Assembly: GCA_030765055.1 (NCBI GenBank)
Contig: JAUKNK010000057.1
Span: forward strand, 714,501-778,500
Origin: Mantis religiosa
Lineage: Eukaryota > Arthropoda > Insecta > Mantodea > Mantidae
Reading direction: 5' to 3'
DNA: 64,000 nucleotides
A program made the translations under genes and the position numbers. The notes under the pieces were generated by a model. It was not told where the DNA came from. It searched no databases and worked only from the letters and a program-made list of their open reading frames with translations. Shown here in pieces: positions 9,798-21,849 of this stretch (the first letter of the stretch is position 1; every line of letters begins with the position of its first letter).

Positions 9798-12120
9798 GTT
9801 GGCAACGCTCGAGCCATGAAGTCACGCCCACCATATTGCTACGCCTTTACCAAGTACTGTTATATCACGTCTGGGAAAACAAGATATTCTACATTTGTTA
9901 CCTTTCACACATCCACTAAAAAATTGCTAAATACGAGGGCGGCTGTTGTACCTGACCTTCATGTACGTAATTCCTGTGGCCGTGACCATTACAACTCTAC
10001 CAGAGACGGCAATGAGTACAGAGGTAAATACGACACAATTCTTTACGCTACATTGGAAAGAAGAATTTACCTAAAAATCTGAGGGTTTATTGTTCCAACA
10101 TTCACTGAAACATGGACATGTCACAAGAGACTTGTTCTAACAAGTTTTGTGAAACACGTTCAGGACAATGAGGTTAACACAATCAGTTTGTTTTGTTCAT
10201 TAGAACACTTAATACAAAAAGCAACTTCACCAAATCAACATAAATAATAATAACTACCACCACCATACATCAAAACATGCCTTTTTTTTTATCTCCACTA
10301 CCAAACATAACATCAGTAATTATTCTAACCTAAATTACAACTTTGGAATCAGACCACTCAAACAAAATTATTAGAAATTTGAATGGCCGTTCGCATTGAC
10401 GCGTATTTCCTCACAGCGTTGATATTTTCACATATCTATTTTCTTCTTTACTCAGTGTACCTCACTATCTTGTGTTAAAATTCCACTGAGATTGCAGTTT
10501 AGCATGTTGCACCCAAACTAAATTAAAACAACTGCCAAATTGATCATATCACTGTCTAGTAAATCAAATGGTTTACACCTAAGATAAATGATACAAAGGA
10601 GGATGAGCTGTAGTTATTTACATTGAACTTGATCAAGTTTCTGCTTTCGAAATAGCAGTTCATGAATTAAAAGATTTAGGTTCTTGTAATTTCACAGATA
10701 AGACATTTGTGTGTTTGATGGTAACTGACATAGGTTAAACCTAATCATAGGTTTGTGGTGTAACAGTACTTTTTATCATTTGGAAATTTGTATCTTTTGT
10801 GTTATAGAAAGGGCTCTCACAGCTGTAATTCCTACATATGGCATAGTTTTAAGTGTTCAAAATGTAATTTTGTTATAAAAGCTAACCTTATAAGTAATCC
10901 GATTGCATTGGTTGCATGTTTCCGAAGTGATAACATTTTAGACTATTACAATTGTTAAGGTAATTTCATAAATGTTATTAACTTCTATTTGACCTTATAT
11001 TGACCGCTTCTGGACTAGACGAGTGCGATAAATGTGTAAAATCGCGTGCTATAGGTATCTCCCATTTCTAATGTAAACAATGTCCGCTGTTTGTCGGGTC
11101 GTACCGAAAACAAAACTGAGAGACATTGAACATGTCTTACATTTATGTTACATGCATTATTACTAGTAATATACCCTCCATCACAACTACACTGACATCT
11201 ATAAGTTTGTTTTTCTTTTAACTTTATGTATTAACATTGGAAATTAGTGAATCAGCAACATTTGAAAATTACCTCAGTACATACATTACAGTAGGTCAGT
11301 AATAAAGCAGAACATCAAATCATAGTCGTATGTTATCTGTCGTGTGTATTACAAATTTAAATGCTGAAAAGAATGTTAAAGAATTCCTCCATATTGTACA
11401 AGCAGTAAGTATATAAGAATTACTAAAACTTTCTTGAAGACTTCTGATTTACCTAACAGTTTTAAGTAGCGTCCAAGATTGTTGTAAATTCTTATTGTGG
11501 AACTGTAACATTCCTTCTGTAACAGTTCTAAGTTATTTGTTGTCGATGAGACTCCCTGCATTTCTTGTAGCGTGGTCATGCACAGCAACTTTTGTTGTAA
11601 AGTTATTATAATTATTAATAAGATAGCTTAAAAGAAAATATATTTATTCAACAATAAGGGTAACAACTTTTAATATAAATCTTTGTAATATCTTTATAAA
11701 TACGTGAGAGTGTCCTGTGCTTTCTTTCAGTTATACATCAGTTTGTACCAAATTCTACTTTTGTGAACTGCATTCAAATTGTGTTATTCACAAAAAGATG
11801 CATCATGTATGACTGTGAACTTTATTGAACTATTAACAAATATACTTACATCTATATAACATAATCTAGTTCTGGAACATAATATGTACCTATGATTACT
11901 CACATTTTTAACTCTGCTTCTGTTATCTGGTGCTCAGTTAGCAAATTACGAACCTATTACAATTTAAGTCTTGTATATGTACACTCAGCTCCTCCATTTT
12001 ATTTTGTAACATTCTTAAGCTTTGATGATGTAAGCAGAATGTATCTTTTGATAGTGAAGGGAAGGCATCAGTTTTTATATATGATATAAAGTTTATCTGT
12101 GTGATCTGTAACAATCTTCT
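9798..12120. other. AT-rich intergenic sequence
   Basis: Short open frames only, with no recognisable motifs and no codon pattern that stands out. I see no RNA gene or identifiable TE. Confidence 0.5.
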
Positions 12121-12460
12121 CATGATCATGATGTCTCAGTCCCTCTACTGAGAGACACGGAAGTGCTGTCTGTCCCTATTGTTAGGTAACATCATCAACT
12201 GTGCTACAGTTTATTACTCCTGTATGCATTTTTAACACTGAAAACTGTTTATCCTTAACTGTTTAACACTGTTTTCCCTTAACGAAAACATGTTATGCAT
12301 CAGATTCTGATTTGTGAAAACCAACTAAATAGATTTAATAATTCGGACTCAAACAGTGGTTGTGTTACATGTTTCACAACTACTAAAGTATACTCCATAC
12401 ACATTTACTCAGGTGATATTAATACATTTTATTACACATATATGTTAACAATGTTGTTAA
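12121..12460 (+). repeat. Diverged repeat R1, first copy
   Basis: The stretch from the ctctactgagagacacggaag block through taacatcatcaactgtg to ctccatacacatttactcag resembles 14440-14500 plus 14972-15090 in the same order. The second copy is split by a LINE 3' end, so the pair gives an empty/occupied comparison for that insertion. Confidence 0.5.
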
Positions 12461-14435
12461 CATTATCTTGTCTTATGTACTTCTGTTGCAAAGTTTCATA
12501 ATGCCATGTTCAAATGTCTGATTTCAAGTCTCAACAATGCTTTATGTTCAACTAACAAGTAAAGCATTTGGACTGTGACAAACATATTTGTATGAAAGAT
12601 GAAAGATTGGTTACAGGATCATTACGTACCTCTCAATGTGCTGTTGGGTATTGTTCTGTAAAACTCTGCAATCATGCTCTATATATCACTGTAACTCCGT
12701 TCTAGGTGCCATACATAATGAAGATATCTTAGTATAAATGTAAATGGGGACTTTCAGTAAAATGCTCTCAGCAATATGATGACTACAAAATGCACAGTGA
12801 AGAAAAGTAGAACACATTTTATATTTGCACACCACGTCAATTACACTGTTGAAGTTGTCCACTGGTTCACCAATATCGCAGTCAGCATTCTGCCACACGT
12901 AGTGAAATAGTGGTCTATATAGCGCCGCAGATAACTGATAGTAAGTGACAGTGCAAATTCATGATAAAGAATCTGTTATGCAGTTTTGGCTGCATATTAC
13001 CAAAATTGTAAGATCAAAGGACCAAGTTAGACTTAAACCTTAATAATGATTGTTTAAAGAATTCCTACAGTACATAAATGACGCATCTGCTGAATCCATT
13101 GTGGTAGACTTCTGCTAGAAGTATCCAGATGGACATTATATGTCATTAGCTGCTGGAAAGATGGGACCAGTATATTATTTTTGTACCTTTCTGCAAAAGT
13201 TGGACACACATTATTCAGCATTCATTTACTGTGCACGATACGCTGATTTTTGTATCATCAAAGGGATACTAATGAACAATATTTCCTTTATCAATTGTGT
13301 TGTGATGGAATGTGTCCATATAATTGAAACCGTTCTTTGTCATGGAACATTATTAGTCATTAATTGATTGTTCTATCAACATTTCTTATATTTCAGTTAC
13401 ACAGACTTACCTGACTAGTGGTCATTGAGTAAATCCTAGACAACTGTAACCTTATATGATTTGAGTTTTAAAAGTTCTGTTGGTTTCTGTACCGAAAGTT
13501 CTGAAATGTTAGTTTCTTGTACAAGGAACCTGAAAGATTTTTGTGGTAGCTATTCTACATTTTGCTGATTGTGTCTAAATGTTACTGCCTAAGTGCATGA
13601 GGATTTAAGCCTCATTTGATATTGAGAGCGATCCTGCCTCCCGGAATTAATTTACAAGCAAATTTAGAGATTGGCTATAATTGCTATATGTGCATGTGCT
13701 TCTGCCAATCCTCGGACACACACTGCAAGCCATCCTTCAACTTCTTCACGACAGCCTCCAAAGTAGCAAAATACTTCCTCCTGATTTCCTTTTACAGACA
13801 GGTAAAGACCTGTAATGATGACATTGAGGTATGCATCTCAACCAGACTTAGTAGTTGTATACACACTTCCACCTCCATCATCTTTTGTACTGGAGTCAGT
13901 AATCTTGGCACTCACCTTACACAGACATGTCTCATATTTAATTGATTATGCAGAATTGGTAAAACACTGCTATGGGAACTCTGTAACATGTCTACAAGAC
14001 TGTCAGTTCTAATTGTCAGGTCTTCACAAACAAGAATGTCAGCCTTGTTATGTTTGCCAGAGTACCTAGCCCACCTTACTTTGTTATAGAATCACGGCAT
14101 TCGCTCATTATCTTGAACATTATCACCATATGCCTCCTGCTGCATTCTCTAAGTTTCCCTGTCGGATTTCTGCAAACAAAAGCAAAGCTTTAATGCAGTG
14201 TGTTGCTCTTTGCGTAACTCTCCATTCTCCCTGTAGGCTTCTGATGAACTGACCTAATTCGTTTGTTCTCTATGTACAAATGCATGGGCAAGTGAGTGTG
14301 TACTTTGTCTACCAATCAGAGCTAATCCATTGTCATCATGTGAAGTTGTTTCTGCAGTTCTGCCATTGTTGTGTGCAACAACAAAGAGTTGCTCTCAGAC
14401 CTTATTGACTCACCCTCCCATGACCCTCTCATGAA
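12461..14435. other. AT-rich intergenic sequence
   Basis: Several open frames of 65-110 codons occur, but none shows domain motifs, splice logic or repeat homology that I recognise. Confidence 0.45.
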
Positions 14436-14500
14436 CATTACATTTCAGTTCCTCTACAAGGAGACATGGAAGTGTCCTCTTGCCTCAGAAGTGTCATATG

Positions 14501-14527
14501 TTGTTGTTGTTGTTGTTGTTGTTGTTG
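14501..14527. repeat. (TTG)9 microsatellite
   Basis: Pure TTG repeats; on the minus strand these are the CAA tail of the adjoining LINE fragment. Confidence 0.9.
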
Positions 14528-14970
14528 ACTAATGGCACTGGGGATTAGTTGATTTGCATCATTTTCCCCCTAGCTTCCCAATATAAAGCCTGTAGGTTCC
14601 CACATTTGAGACCATTACATTTGTCCAAATGGTGTTTGTTCATGATGACATCCTCTTTACAGATAGTACATTTGGGTGTAGGTATGTAGTGTATTTTATA
14701 AAGGTGTTCTGAAAGACAATCATGGCCAGTTTCCATTCTAAATAGGACCACTGCAGTTTTTCTTGGAAATTTTTGTATGTCAGTTTTGTCTCCAATGTTA
14801 TAATCCTTGTCTTTTAGTTTATCTTCTTCATCAAGTTTTTGCTGACTTTTAAAATGTAGCTTAATGTTGTTTAATTGTTTATTAATTTCAGTTTGTCTTA
14901 CGGGTTTTATATTTTGTATTGTACCTTTTTCTGCTAGTTGGTCAGCGTGTTCATTACACACATGTTTACA
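14501..14970 (-). mobile_element. LINE 3' end with (CAA)n tail
   Basis: A 138-residue minus-strand frame (14545-14961) starts in the end of an RNase H domain (NEHADQLAEKG). It continues through PRKTAVVLFRMETGHDCL to a terminal Cys/His cluster (CTICKEDVIMNKHHLDKC). The LINE at 42.3-45.4 kb has the same layout (PRKAAVAYFRLLTEHDYLA, then EEHLLTC), so both are one I/Jockey-group clade. On the minus strand the element ends in about nine CAA units, a simple tail typical of target-primed insertion. It is strongly 5' truncated. Confidence 0.75.
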
Positions 14971-15099
14971 TCCTTATTGTTTTCTAACATCATCAACTGT
15001 ATTTCACTTTATTACTACTGAGTCAGCTACTTGTTTCTCAACTGCTAAATTCTACTCTATACACAATTACTCAGATTAACACATTTGATTATAAATACA

Positions 15100-15855
15100 C
15101 ATATATGTAACTTAAATTAAAGCATATAGATTATTTATAATATATATTGGGAGAAGTATTTTATTTAGCTGGAAAATTGCCATATTAAATAAATTATTAT
15201 TAGCAAATGCATAATCAAATAATTATCATGTGCATCTTCATTCAGATTTATCCATCTGGTTCACACATTCATAGCATTTGTTTTTCCTTTGTTTCTTTGC
15301 TCATATCTCAGGTACCAGCCTGAGCAAAGTACATGGACGTTCAACATGTCATATATTTGTGGCACATGCAGCATATTCATAATACATCTACCACTACTAG
15401 TACTCTGGTACCTTTATTGCCTTTTTGTTACATTATATATTAAAAAATTAAAATCTATGAACCATCACATTTCAAGCATTAATCTCAGACCATTACTGTA
15501 GGTCAATATGTAAATAATCAAAATACCTTATATCTGACCTAACTATTGTTAATGGGGCATTAATGAATATTTAAATATATGCAAATTGAGTATGTAAGAA
15601 TTACTGTAGATCCTTGTTAAAATTTCCTGTTTGGGATTACTTAATTTTTTTCAAGTAGAATGGAAGATCACTATAAATTTTTATTGCACTATATTAATAC
15701 TGTCGGAACAGTTTTGTACCATTTGTTGGTCTAGGTACACTGCCTGCATTATTTATGCTTTAAGTCATGAAGAACAGGAAAATAGCTAAACAAAATATAG
15801 GGTACTGGATATTATGTTTTTCTTTTTTTTTAATTTACGTCCTCATATTGGATGG
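15100..15855. other. AT-rich sequence, no feature seen
   Basis: No coding motif, repeat or RNA structure recognised. Confidence 0.45.
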
Positions 15856-15859
15856 AAAC

Positions 15860-16330
15860 TATGTTACTCTTATTGTCATTACCTTATGTATCAAGATGAT
15901 AGTGTAAATGTTCAAAGTGTGCCCCATTGTACTGTAGGCAGTGTTCATAATGATCACAGAGATTTTCCAACATCTTCTGGAACACAGTTTGCTGCAGAGT
16001 CCCGAAGAATGAAACAATCTTCTGACGTAATGCAGACACAGTTTGGGATAGATCTGAGCAACTTTCTCCTTTAACATTCTCCAGATGTAAGCATCAGGTG
16101 CTGTGACAGCGGGGTAATATGATGGGTAGGGGAACAGAGCCCTTCGGGAAGCTACTCGTCCTGAAAAGGTTTCGTGCAGCATAGCCATAGATTGTCAAGT
16201 GGTGTGGCAGGTCGCCCCATCTTATTGGACCACTGTCTATTCATCTGCATGTTCCTGGCACGACAAAACCTTCTTAGATCCTGAATAAGTGGCACAATTA
16301 CTATGTTCCTATGTTACAGGCCTACCAGAC
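15860..16330 (-). pseudogene. Decayed Tc1/mariner-like transposase C-terminus
   Basis: Minus-strand frames, shifted relative to each other, give TAPDAYIWRMLKEKVAQ and, further on, FQKMLENLCDHYEHCLQYN followed by GAHFEHL. This matches the C-terminal layout of an arthropod IS630/Tc1-type transposase (x-PDFFLWGxLKxxVY ... NGxHFEH). Upstream, WSNKMGRPAT may be the remains of the preceding conserved Trp/Pro-rich block. No inverted repeats were found, so this is a fossil fragment. The assignment rests on pattern recognition only. Confidence 0.45.
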
Positions 16331-16924
16331 CTTCCCTTGCGTTGACTACCCATACGATGAAATTTTTTAACAACAGATAGCATAACTGTTGCTAGGTGGT
16401 GGCTTATTGACGTATTCATGATAGCGTTCCACCACTAACTTTAAACTTGCCTTGCCTTGATAACCATTTCCATATCAGCGAAAATAATACTCCACTATAA
16501 ACACTTTTTCTTTGTCACAAGATCCGTTCTTACTTCCAGTCACAAAACAGAACGTTCTATACACAACTAATTATACATCTTGGCAATTTAACAACATGCA
16601 GACCCTCAGGTATATGCATGCACACTGAACAAAAATGAGTACTGTATACATACGGTGCATACCGTATTTACCAGTAAGAATAATTATTTGAGTTTTAGAA
16701 TTTTTGTATTCTTTACTGTTTTTATCTTCTCTTTTTTCATATTCTAAAATAATGTTAGTTTCTATCCTGATATGTTGTAATTCTTCAAAAATGTGTAAAT
16801 CATTTTTTAGTACTTTATTTTTCATCTTACCCCATAAATAACTCTTGTAAACATAGATCAACCTGGCTTTAAACCTTTATTAATGGTTCTATAAAATAGA
16901 ATTCTGCTGCAAATATTGTGACTT
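16330..16924. other. Sequence left of gypsy A, no feature seen
   Basis: A 96-codon minus-strand open frame (16571-16861) is Lys- and Ile-rich with no motif. I do not consider it a gene. Confidence 0.4.
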
Positions 16925-17428
16925 TGTGGATTCGTGAAATTAAAAGTCCAACTGCACAAACTCAAAATGTTCTTTATTTCCACCGAATGACAGTTGGAAC
17001 ACTTGCCAATTACACAGAATTATGTAGTTCACACAATTACAATTCACCAGTTCGTCTGTCACAGGTCCACTCTACACTCACAATTACTTACAACTCCTCT
17101 CATAAACATACCCAGTCTTCCAGTCCGTTCACTAGCACAGCGCTCCTCTGGCTGTTCGTCGAGAACTGAACTGAGCTCTTGGTCGAATCGTGCTTCTATT
17201 TATAGGTGGCTAAATGTTTCTGGAGAATTCTTCACCATGGAGAGGGAAAGATATTCCAGAGATGTCACATTCTTTCAGGCGGCAGGAGGAAGGGGAAGAG
17301 ATGGCTAGTGATGTTTTTCCAACCATCCCCTCGTTAGCGCTACAAGATAAATGGGTAGGCATGGCCTGAAAGGTTCCTGTCCCATACCCAGCTGCCAGTT
17401 GGTCCTGCCGTCCGTTAATAGGGTGACA
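16925..17428 (-). repeat. Gypsy A 3' LTR
   Basis: About 504 bp starting tgtggattcg and ending gggtgaca on the plus strand, aligning end to end with the LTR of copy B (33402-33889). The terminal TG/CA dinucleotides fit. Confidence 0.8.
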
Positions 17429-17441
17429 CTGCTCCCTCCTC
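17429..17441 (-). promoter_or_regulatory. Gypsy A polypurine tract
   Basis: In element orientation gaggagggagcag directly precedes the LTR start tgtcaccc. A purine run at this place primes plus-strand DNA synthesis in LTR elements. Confidence 0.65.
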
Positions 17442-17469
17442 AAAGCTGGTCATCCCGAACAGCACCATC

Positions 17470-19456
17470 GTAGTGGGCCAGGCGATCCAGGTGTACTACC
17501 AACATTTTTCCTCGGGGCACCATCTGGATGTGGTAGACTTCGTCGTTAATCCTCTTCACCTCTCGCCTTCTGGATGTTCTGGCGAGCCATCTCATGCATA
17601 TCTACCAGGTTCTCCACATACTCGGTTGCTGACTGTATCGCTTCCGGAGGGCTTCCAAAAGCCAGATCGCAGGGGAGACGTAACTCTCGGCCGAATATTA
17701 AGCTGGCTGGCGTCATTCCAGTTGTGTCGTGTGTAGACGAGCGGTAGGCCAGCAGGAACAGTGGCACCTTGATGTCCCAGTCTCGCTGATGGCTGGCCCC
17801 GACCTTCCTCAGATGTTCCTCTAAGGTCTTGATGTATCTTTCGACCATGCCATCTGACTGGGGATGTAGAGGCGTTGTGCGGGTCTTGTTCACCCCAAGC
17901 CTTTGTAGTGCCTCCTTCATTACGTTGGACTCAAAATTGGTACCCTGATCACTGTGCCGCTCTAACGGCACCACAAATCGGCAGAACACTTGCTCCACAA
18001 GGCAGTCTGTGATTGTCTTTGCCTCCTGGTTCAGGATGGCATACACCTCCAGCCACTTGGTGAAGTAGTCCACGACCACCATCAGATACTTGTTTCCTGG
18101 GTCGTACACTGGGAACGGTCCAGCTATGTCAATGGCGATTCGTTCGAATGGCGCTCTGATGTTGTACTGCTGCATGCGACCCCGGCTCCTAGACTGGGCG
18201 CCGTGACTCGCCGCGCACACATGACATTGATGGCACCATCTCTCAGCGTCTGCTGGTAGCCTCAGCCAGTAGTAGAGCTGCCGAAGTTTCTCAATCGTTC
18301 GGTTCACTTCCATGTGTCCTCCTGAAGTACTGGCATGCACTTCCTTCAAGACTTCCAGGAGCTTACCCTGGGGAAGTACCAACTGTTCTCTATGCGTCTT
18401 CCCATCGGGTGATTCCCATACCCGGAACAGCACACCCTCTCTGATCATCAACAAGTCCCATTGGGTCCAATACGACTTGTACGTGGCGCTCCTCGTAAAG
18501 ATGTCCTCCCAGGTTGGTCTTGTCCCTGCCTCCACTTCCCTCAAGAGCAGCCCCAAGTCTGCGTGTGCCAGCTGCTCCCTCCTCAGGCCAGTGCTATCCC
18601 AGCCATCTGCAGGCACTGCCGTGACTACTCGGACTGCTGCGGCACGCTCATCTTCCACTCTAGTGCACTGGCCGCACTCTTCTGGACAGGGTCTTTGGGA
18701 CATAGCGTCTGTGTTACCGTGGCTCTTTCCTCTGTGATGTTCCGAGGTGAAGTCGTACTCCTGCAGCCTCTGGATCCAACATGCTGTCTGACCTTCCAGG
18801 TTCTTAAAGCTCAATAGCCAGGTTAGGGCGGAATGGTCAGTCCTCAAGTGGAAAGGCTGACCATACAGGTACTTCTGGAAGTGCTCCAAGGTCTTTACTA
18901 CCGCCAGTAACTCTTGCCGGGTGGTGCAGTAGTTCTTCTCTGCCTTGGATAGCGTCTTGCAGTAGTAGGCTATCACCCGCTCATGGCTGTCCTGGATCTG
19001 CGATAGGACATCTCCAATGCAATTCTCGCTGGCGTCGGTGTCCACAATGAAGGTGCCACCTGGTTGTGGGAAACCCAAATTTGGAGCACTGCACAGGTTC
19101 TTCTTCAGGTGCAGGAAAGCGTCTTCTGCATCCTTCATACAAACATAAGGCCAGTGTTCCTCTGTCAGGTGGGTGAGGGGATTGGCGATATTGGAGAACC
19201 CCTTTATGAAGCGTGGGTAATAACTGCACAGCCCCAGGAAACTATGCAACTCTTTCTTATCTTTTGGGCGAGGCCAATCTCTCACAGCATGTGTCTTCTC
19301 CGAATCTGTGGCCACTCCGGTTGCTGAGACTATGTGGCCCAAGTAGTTAACTTCCTTGCAGAAGAGCTGCCAGTTCGCGTTCAGCTTCAAGTTGGTCGCC
19401 TGCAGTCTGATTCTCGAGATGGTCTTCAAAAGTCGTCCCGACGATGACGATGTCAT
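17470..19456 (-). pseudogene. Gypsy A pol: RT connection, RNase H and integrase
   Basis: The 636-residue frame (17546-19456) starts after RT motif C. It covers the RT thumb (SFLGLCSYYPRFIKGF), RNase H (FIVDTDASENCIGDVLSQI, TRQELLAVVKTLEHF, LRTDHSALTWLL), the zinc-binding linker (WCHQCHVCAASHG) and the integrase core (IAIDIAGPFPVYD, HSDQGTNFESN, QSDGMVERYIKTLEEH). The three integrase catalytic acids are all present. About 100 bp around 17560 are deleted relative to copy B, so the frame ends early. The tail (VPRGKMLVVHLDRLAHYDG) lies in another frame at 17470-17540. Confidence 0.88.
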
Positions 19457-19822
19457 CCAGGTATAGCAGGCAAGCGTCGTAAGTCAGCCCTCTCATCATT
19501 GACTCCATGAGGCGTTGGAAGGTAGCTGGTGTGTTGAAGTGGCCAAAGGGCATAACTGTGAACTGTCAAAGCCCTTGGCCTGTCGAGAATGCAGTCTTCT
19601 CTTTGTCTCTTGGGTCTAGAGCTACCTTCCAGTAGCCGTATTTCAGCTCCAGGGTTGAGAACCACTGTGTGCCAGCTAGCGTGTCCAGGGTGTCGTCAAT
19701 CCGGGATAAGGGTAAACAGTCCTTCCGGGTGACAGCGTTCAGCCATGCAGAAGCGTAGTTCGCCATTCTTCTGGCCCTCACGCAGCCGCCAGTTGGTTGC
19801 GCCTTCCGATAATTGGGTGTCA
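19347..19822 (-). pseudogene. Gypsy A reverse transcriptase palm, broken
   Basis: Three overlapping frames give the RT palm: LSRIDDTLDTLAGTQWFS and LELKYGYWKVAL (motif A, with the usual Asp replaced: LELK for LDLK), MPFGHFNTPATFQRLM (motif B) and LLYLDDIVIVG (motif C intact). Frameshifts lie near 19460, 19560 and 19770. The N-terminal end runs into the LTR remnant at 19783-19822. Confidence 0.8.
19783..19822 (-). repeat. Gypsy A, outer end of the lost 5' LTR
   Basis: cgccagttggttgcgccttc and the following aattgggtgtca match the last 40 bp of the LTRs at 17385-17428 and 33850-33889. Beyond 19822 the homology stops. Confidence 0.65.
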
Positions 19823-21150
19823 ATATAATGATTCCAATGTGTAAGGACTATGTTACAATGAAGCACAAAAGTAATATAATTTTGATTCAAACTAATACTC
19901 AATGCGTTTCATTAGGATCTTCCTAACATCAGCTGTTGTCAGTGTTGGTTTGGTGTACTCATTGGAGGAGATAGGTGCCTCTGTCGGTCGGTATCTTGAT
20001 GAAGTTGAAGTTTGGGTTTTCTTCAAAGGTATTGTTGAAATTAAACAATTTTCTTTCATATTTCTTTATGAAGATTTTTTCCCACGAGATTAATGCAGCT
20101 GGACCTTGTACACTTATGTAAATGAATATCAGAAAATACTGGACAACAAAATTTAGCCTTTATGGAAACAAAAATACTGGACTTTAATGTCTTTTTTTTT
20201 TTCATGTTGAATACGAATATGGCAATATGATTTTCAGATGTTGTCTGGTTTTCTTGTAACAACAATAATTATGATTTTAGAATTAAGCCAGTACAAACAA
20301 TATCTTCTTAAATATGGTACATTTGCCATCGCTTACCTCAGTTACAAACGTCTCATTTCAGCTTCTCTGCATATCTAATATCAGGGTTTATGGAATCTAT
20401 ACCAAGCATTATTATGCGAACTTCATTTTTAAATCAAATTACACAAATCAGTTTACAAATTTGGCAGATATCATCTACTTGCTACCATAACAAAGTAACT
20501 AAACCCACAGATTACTGGATTCCCATAACCTTACATCTCATCTATCAAAAAATAGTATTTTTTTACTTTATTTCTACTCCCACTAAGAAACACTGTTTCC
20601 TACAATTTTAAATTTCCTCTTCCACAACTAGCATCATCTGCTAAAGGGACTGGTATCAGTAGATGGAGCTGGTCCGTCAGTTCCAGATATCCTGGTTATC
20701 ATCTCTCCTGCTCTACATAATAATTTGTATCTGTCCTGTCTGATTCACTCATTAGCAATCACCTCACAAGTTTGATATGAAGAGTTTCCTTTTAACTTAG
20801 AAATTACAGGAGGTACTATCACAACACTCAGATATACATATGACAGCATCACAGTACTTTACAGCATATTGTACTCAGGGGACAAATGATTCACATGGCA
20901 TATTGCATCATGTAACAAGAGCGATATGTTTACTGAATATAGGAGCTGGAAAGAGACAGAAAAGGAGGAGGGTTATGCCAACACATTTATTTTAAAATAA
21001 GTCATTTTGCTTGAGCAGACTTTTACATTTCTTAATACAAAGCAATCACAGCTAAGTTTTCATTGCATGACTTTTATTTGTTTTCTCTAACTGGATCTTC
21101 TTTTCAGAAACAAAGAAATTTTGTTTGAAATACATTAGTGTGTCTGCTGT
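19823..21150. other. AT-rich intergenic sequence
   Basis: No gene or TE recognised; only short open frames. Confidence 0.45.
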
Positions 21151-21199
21151 ATCTAATTGTTAACTCCATTTCGCACTTATGCTTTCCTTTAAACTTAAT

Positions 21200-21830
21200 A
21201 AAGATGATAGTTTTATATCTTCAAAGCAAATTTGAACTTTTTGAATGTGTTATTAACAATGTCTCTTTATTTGCTGATGTCACTTTTCTGATATAAGTAC
21301 ACCAGTATCATGTGCAAAGAGCACATCTGTTGGCTCCTTACTGAAATTAAATGTGAATAGCTGTTAAAACATAACAATGGCTCAAACATAGATACTTAGT
21401 GACAATTTTATGCTAGATTTCAAATCATATCTAATTTATTGAGGTTTCTTGGAGGTTATGAAATATTTATATTACTTAATAGAGATCTCATTAAAACCAT
21501 GAAGTTCTAACTATTGATGAAGAGGTTGTCAAATACCATAGCTAAATCACAGAAAGTTTGTAACGGTAGTTCTATTTTATCCAAGGCTTTTACTAATTCT
21601 AAAGTTTGCATGTATGTATAACTAAAACCGAACTAGGATGATAGGAGAATATTGTTTAGCTTTATGTATGCTTTAACCATTGTATACTTCATTATTTTAG
21701 AAAGCTCTGTCAGTAGTGGGATTGGCCTCTTATTGGAAGTCAGCATAGAGGTTCAATAGTTGTTTTTTTTTTTTAATATTCCTGGCAAATGAACATGAAT
21801 CATATATGGGCTAAGTCTTTATGTCCCGGT
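21200..21830 (-). pseudogene. Decayed LINE reverse transcriptase
   Basis: The minus strand, allowing stops and shifts, gives a full RT motif series in order. HLPGILKK (the GIFP block) is near 21780. SNKRPIPLLTELSKIM (the NYRPISLL block) is near 21720. FGFSYTYMQTLELVKALD (the GFR block) follows near 21600. DLAMVFDNLFINS (motif A, DLSKAFD) is next, and LFAHDTGVLIS (motif C, normally FADDT) lies near 21320. Spacing and order are right for a non-LTR RT of the CR1/Jockey type. It is heavily mutated and clearly old. Confidence 0.6.
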
Positions 21831-21849
21831 AAAATAAAGGCTGAATCAT

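Larger units (their letters stand above)
14440..15090 (+). repeat. Diverged repeat R1, second copy (interrupted)
   Basis: The left part (14440-14500) and right part (14972-15090) match the first copy at 12121-12460, for example taacatcatcaactgt and ctctatacacaattactcag. The middle is the LINE fragment. Confidence 0.45.
16925..19822 (-). mobile_element. Ty3/gypsy retrotransposon, copy A (5' deleted)
   Basis: On the minus strand this is the RT-RNaseH-integrase half of a gypsy element followed by a complete 3' LTR. Gag, protease and most of the 5' LTR are missing. Only about the last 40 bp of the opposite LTR (19783-19822) remain, abutting RT sequence. The same family recurs at 33402-36078 and 38020-41437. 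RT, then RNase H, then integrase is the Ty3/gypsy order. No target duplication is seen (gactt on the left, atata on the right), consistent with deletion or recombination. Confidence 0.85.

Noticed and set aside
13616..13945. 109-codon open frame as a small secreted protein
   Set aside because: No start context, no signal-peptide pattern at its N-terminus and no conservation visible elsewhere in the window.
16571..16861. 96-codon minus-strand open frame as a host gene
   Set aside because: Lys/Ile-rich, AT-driven composition, no motif, no splice context.
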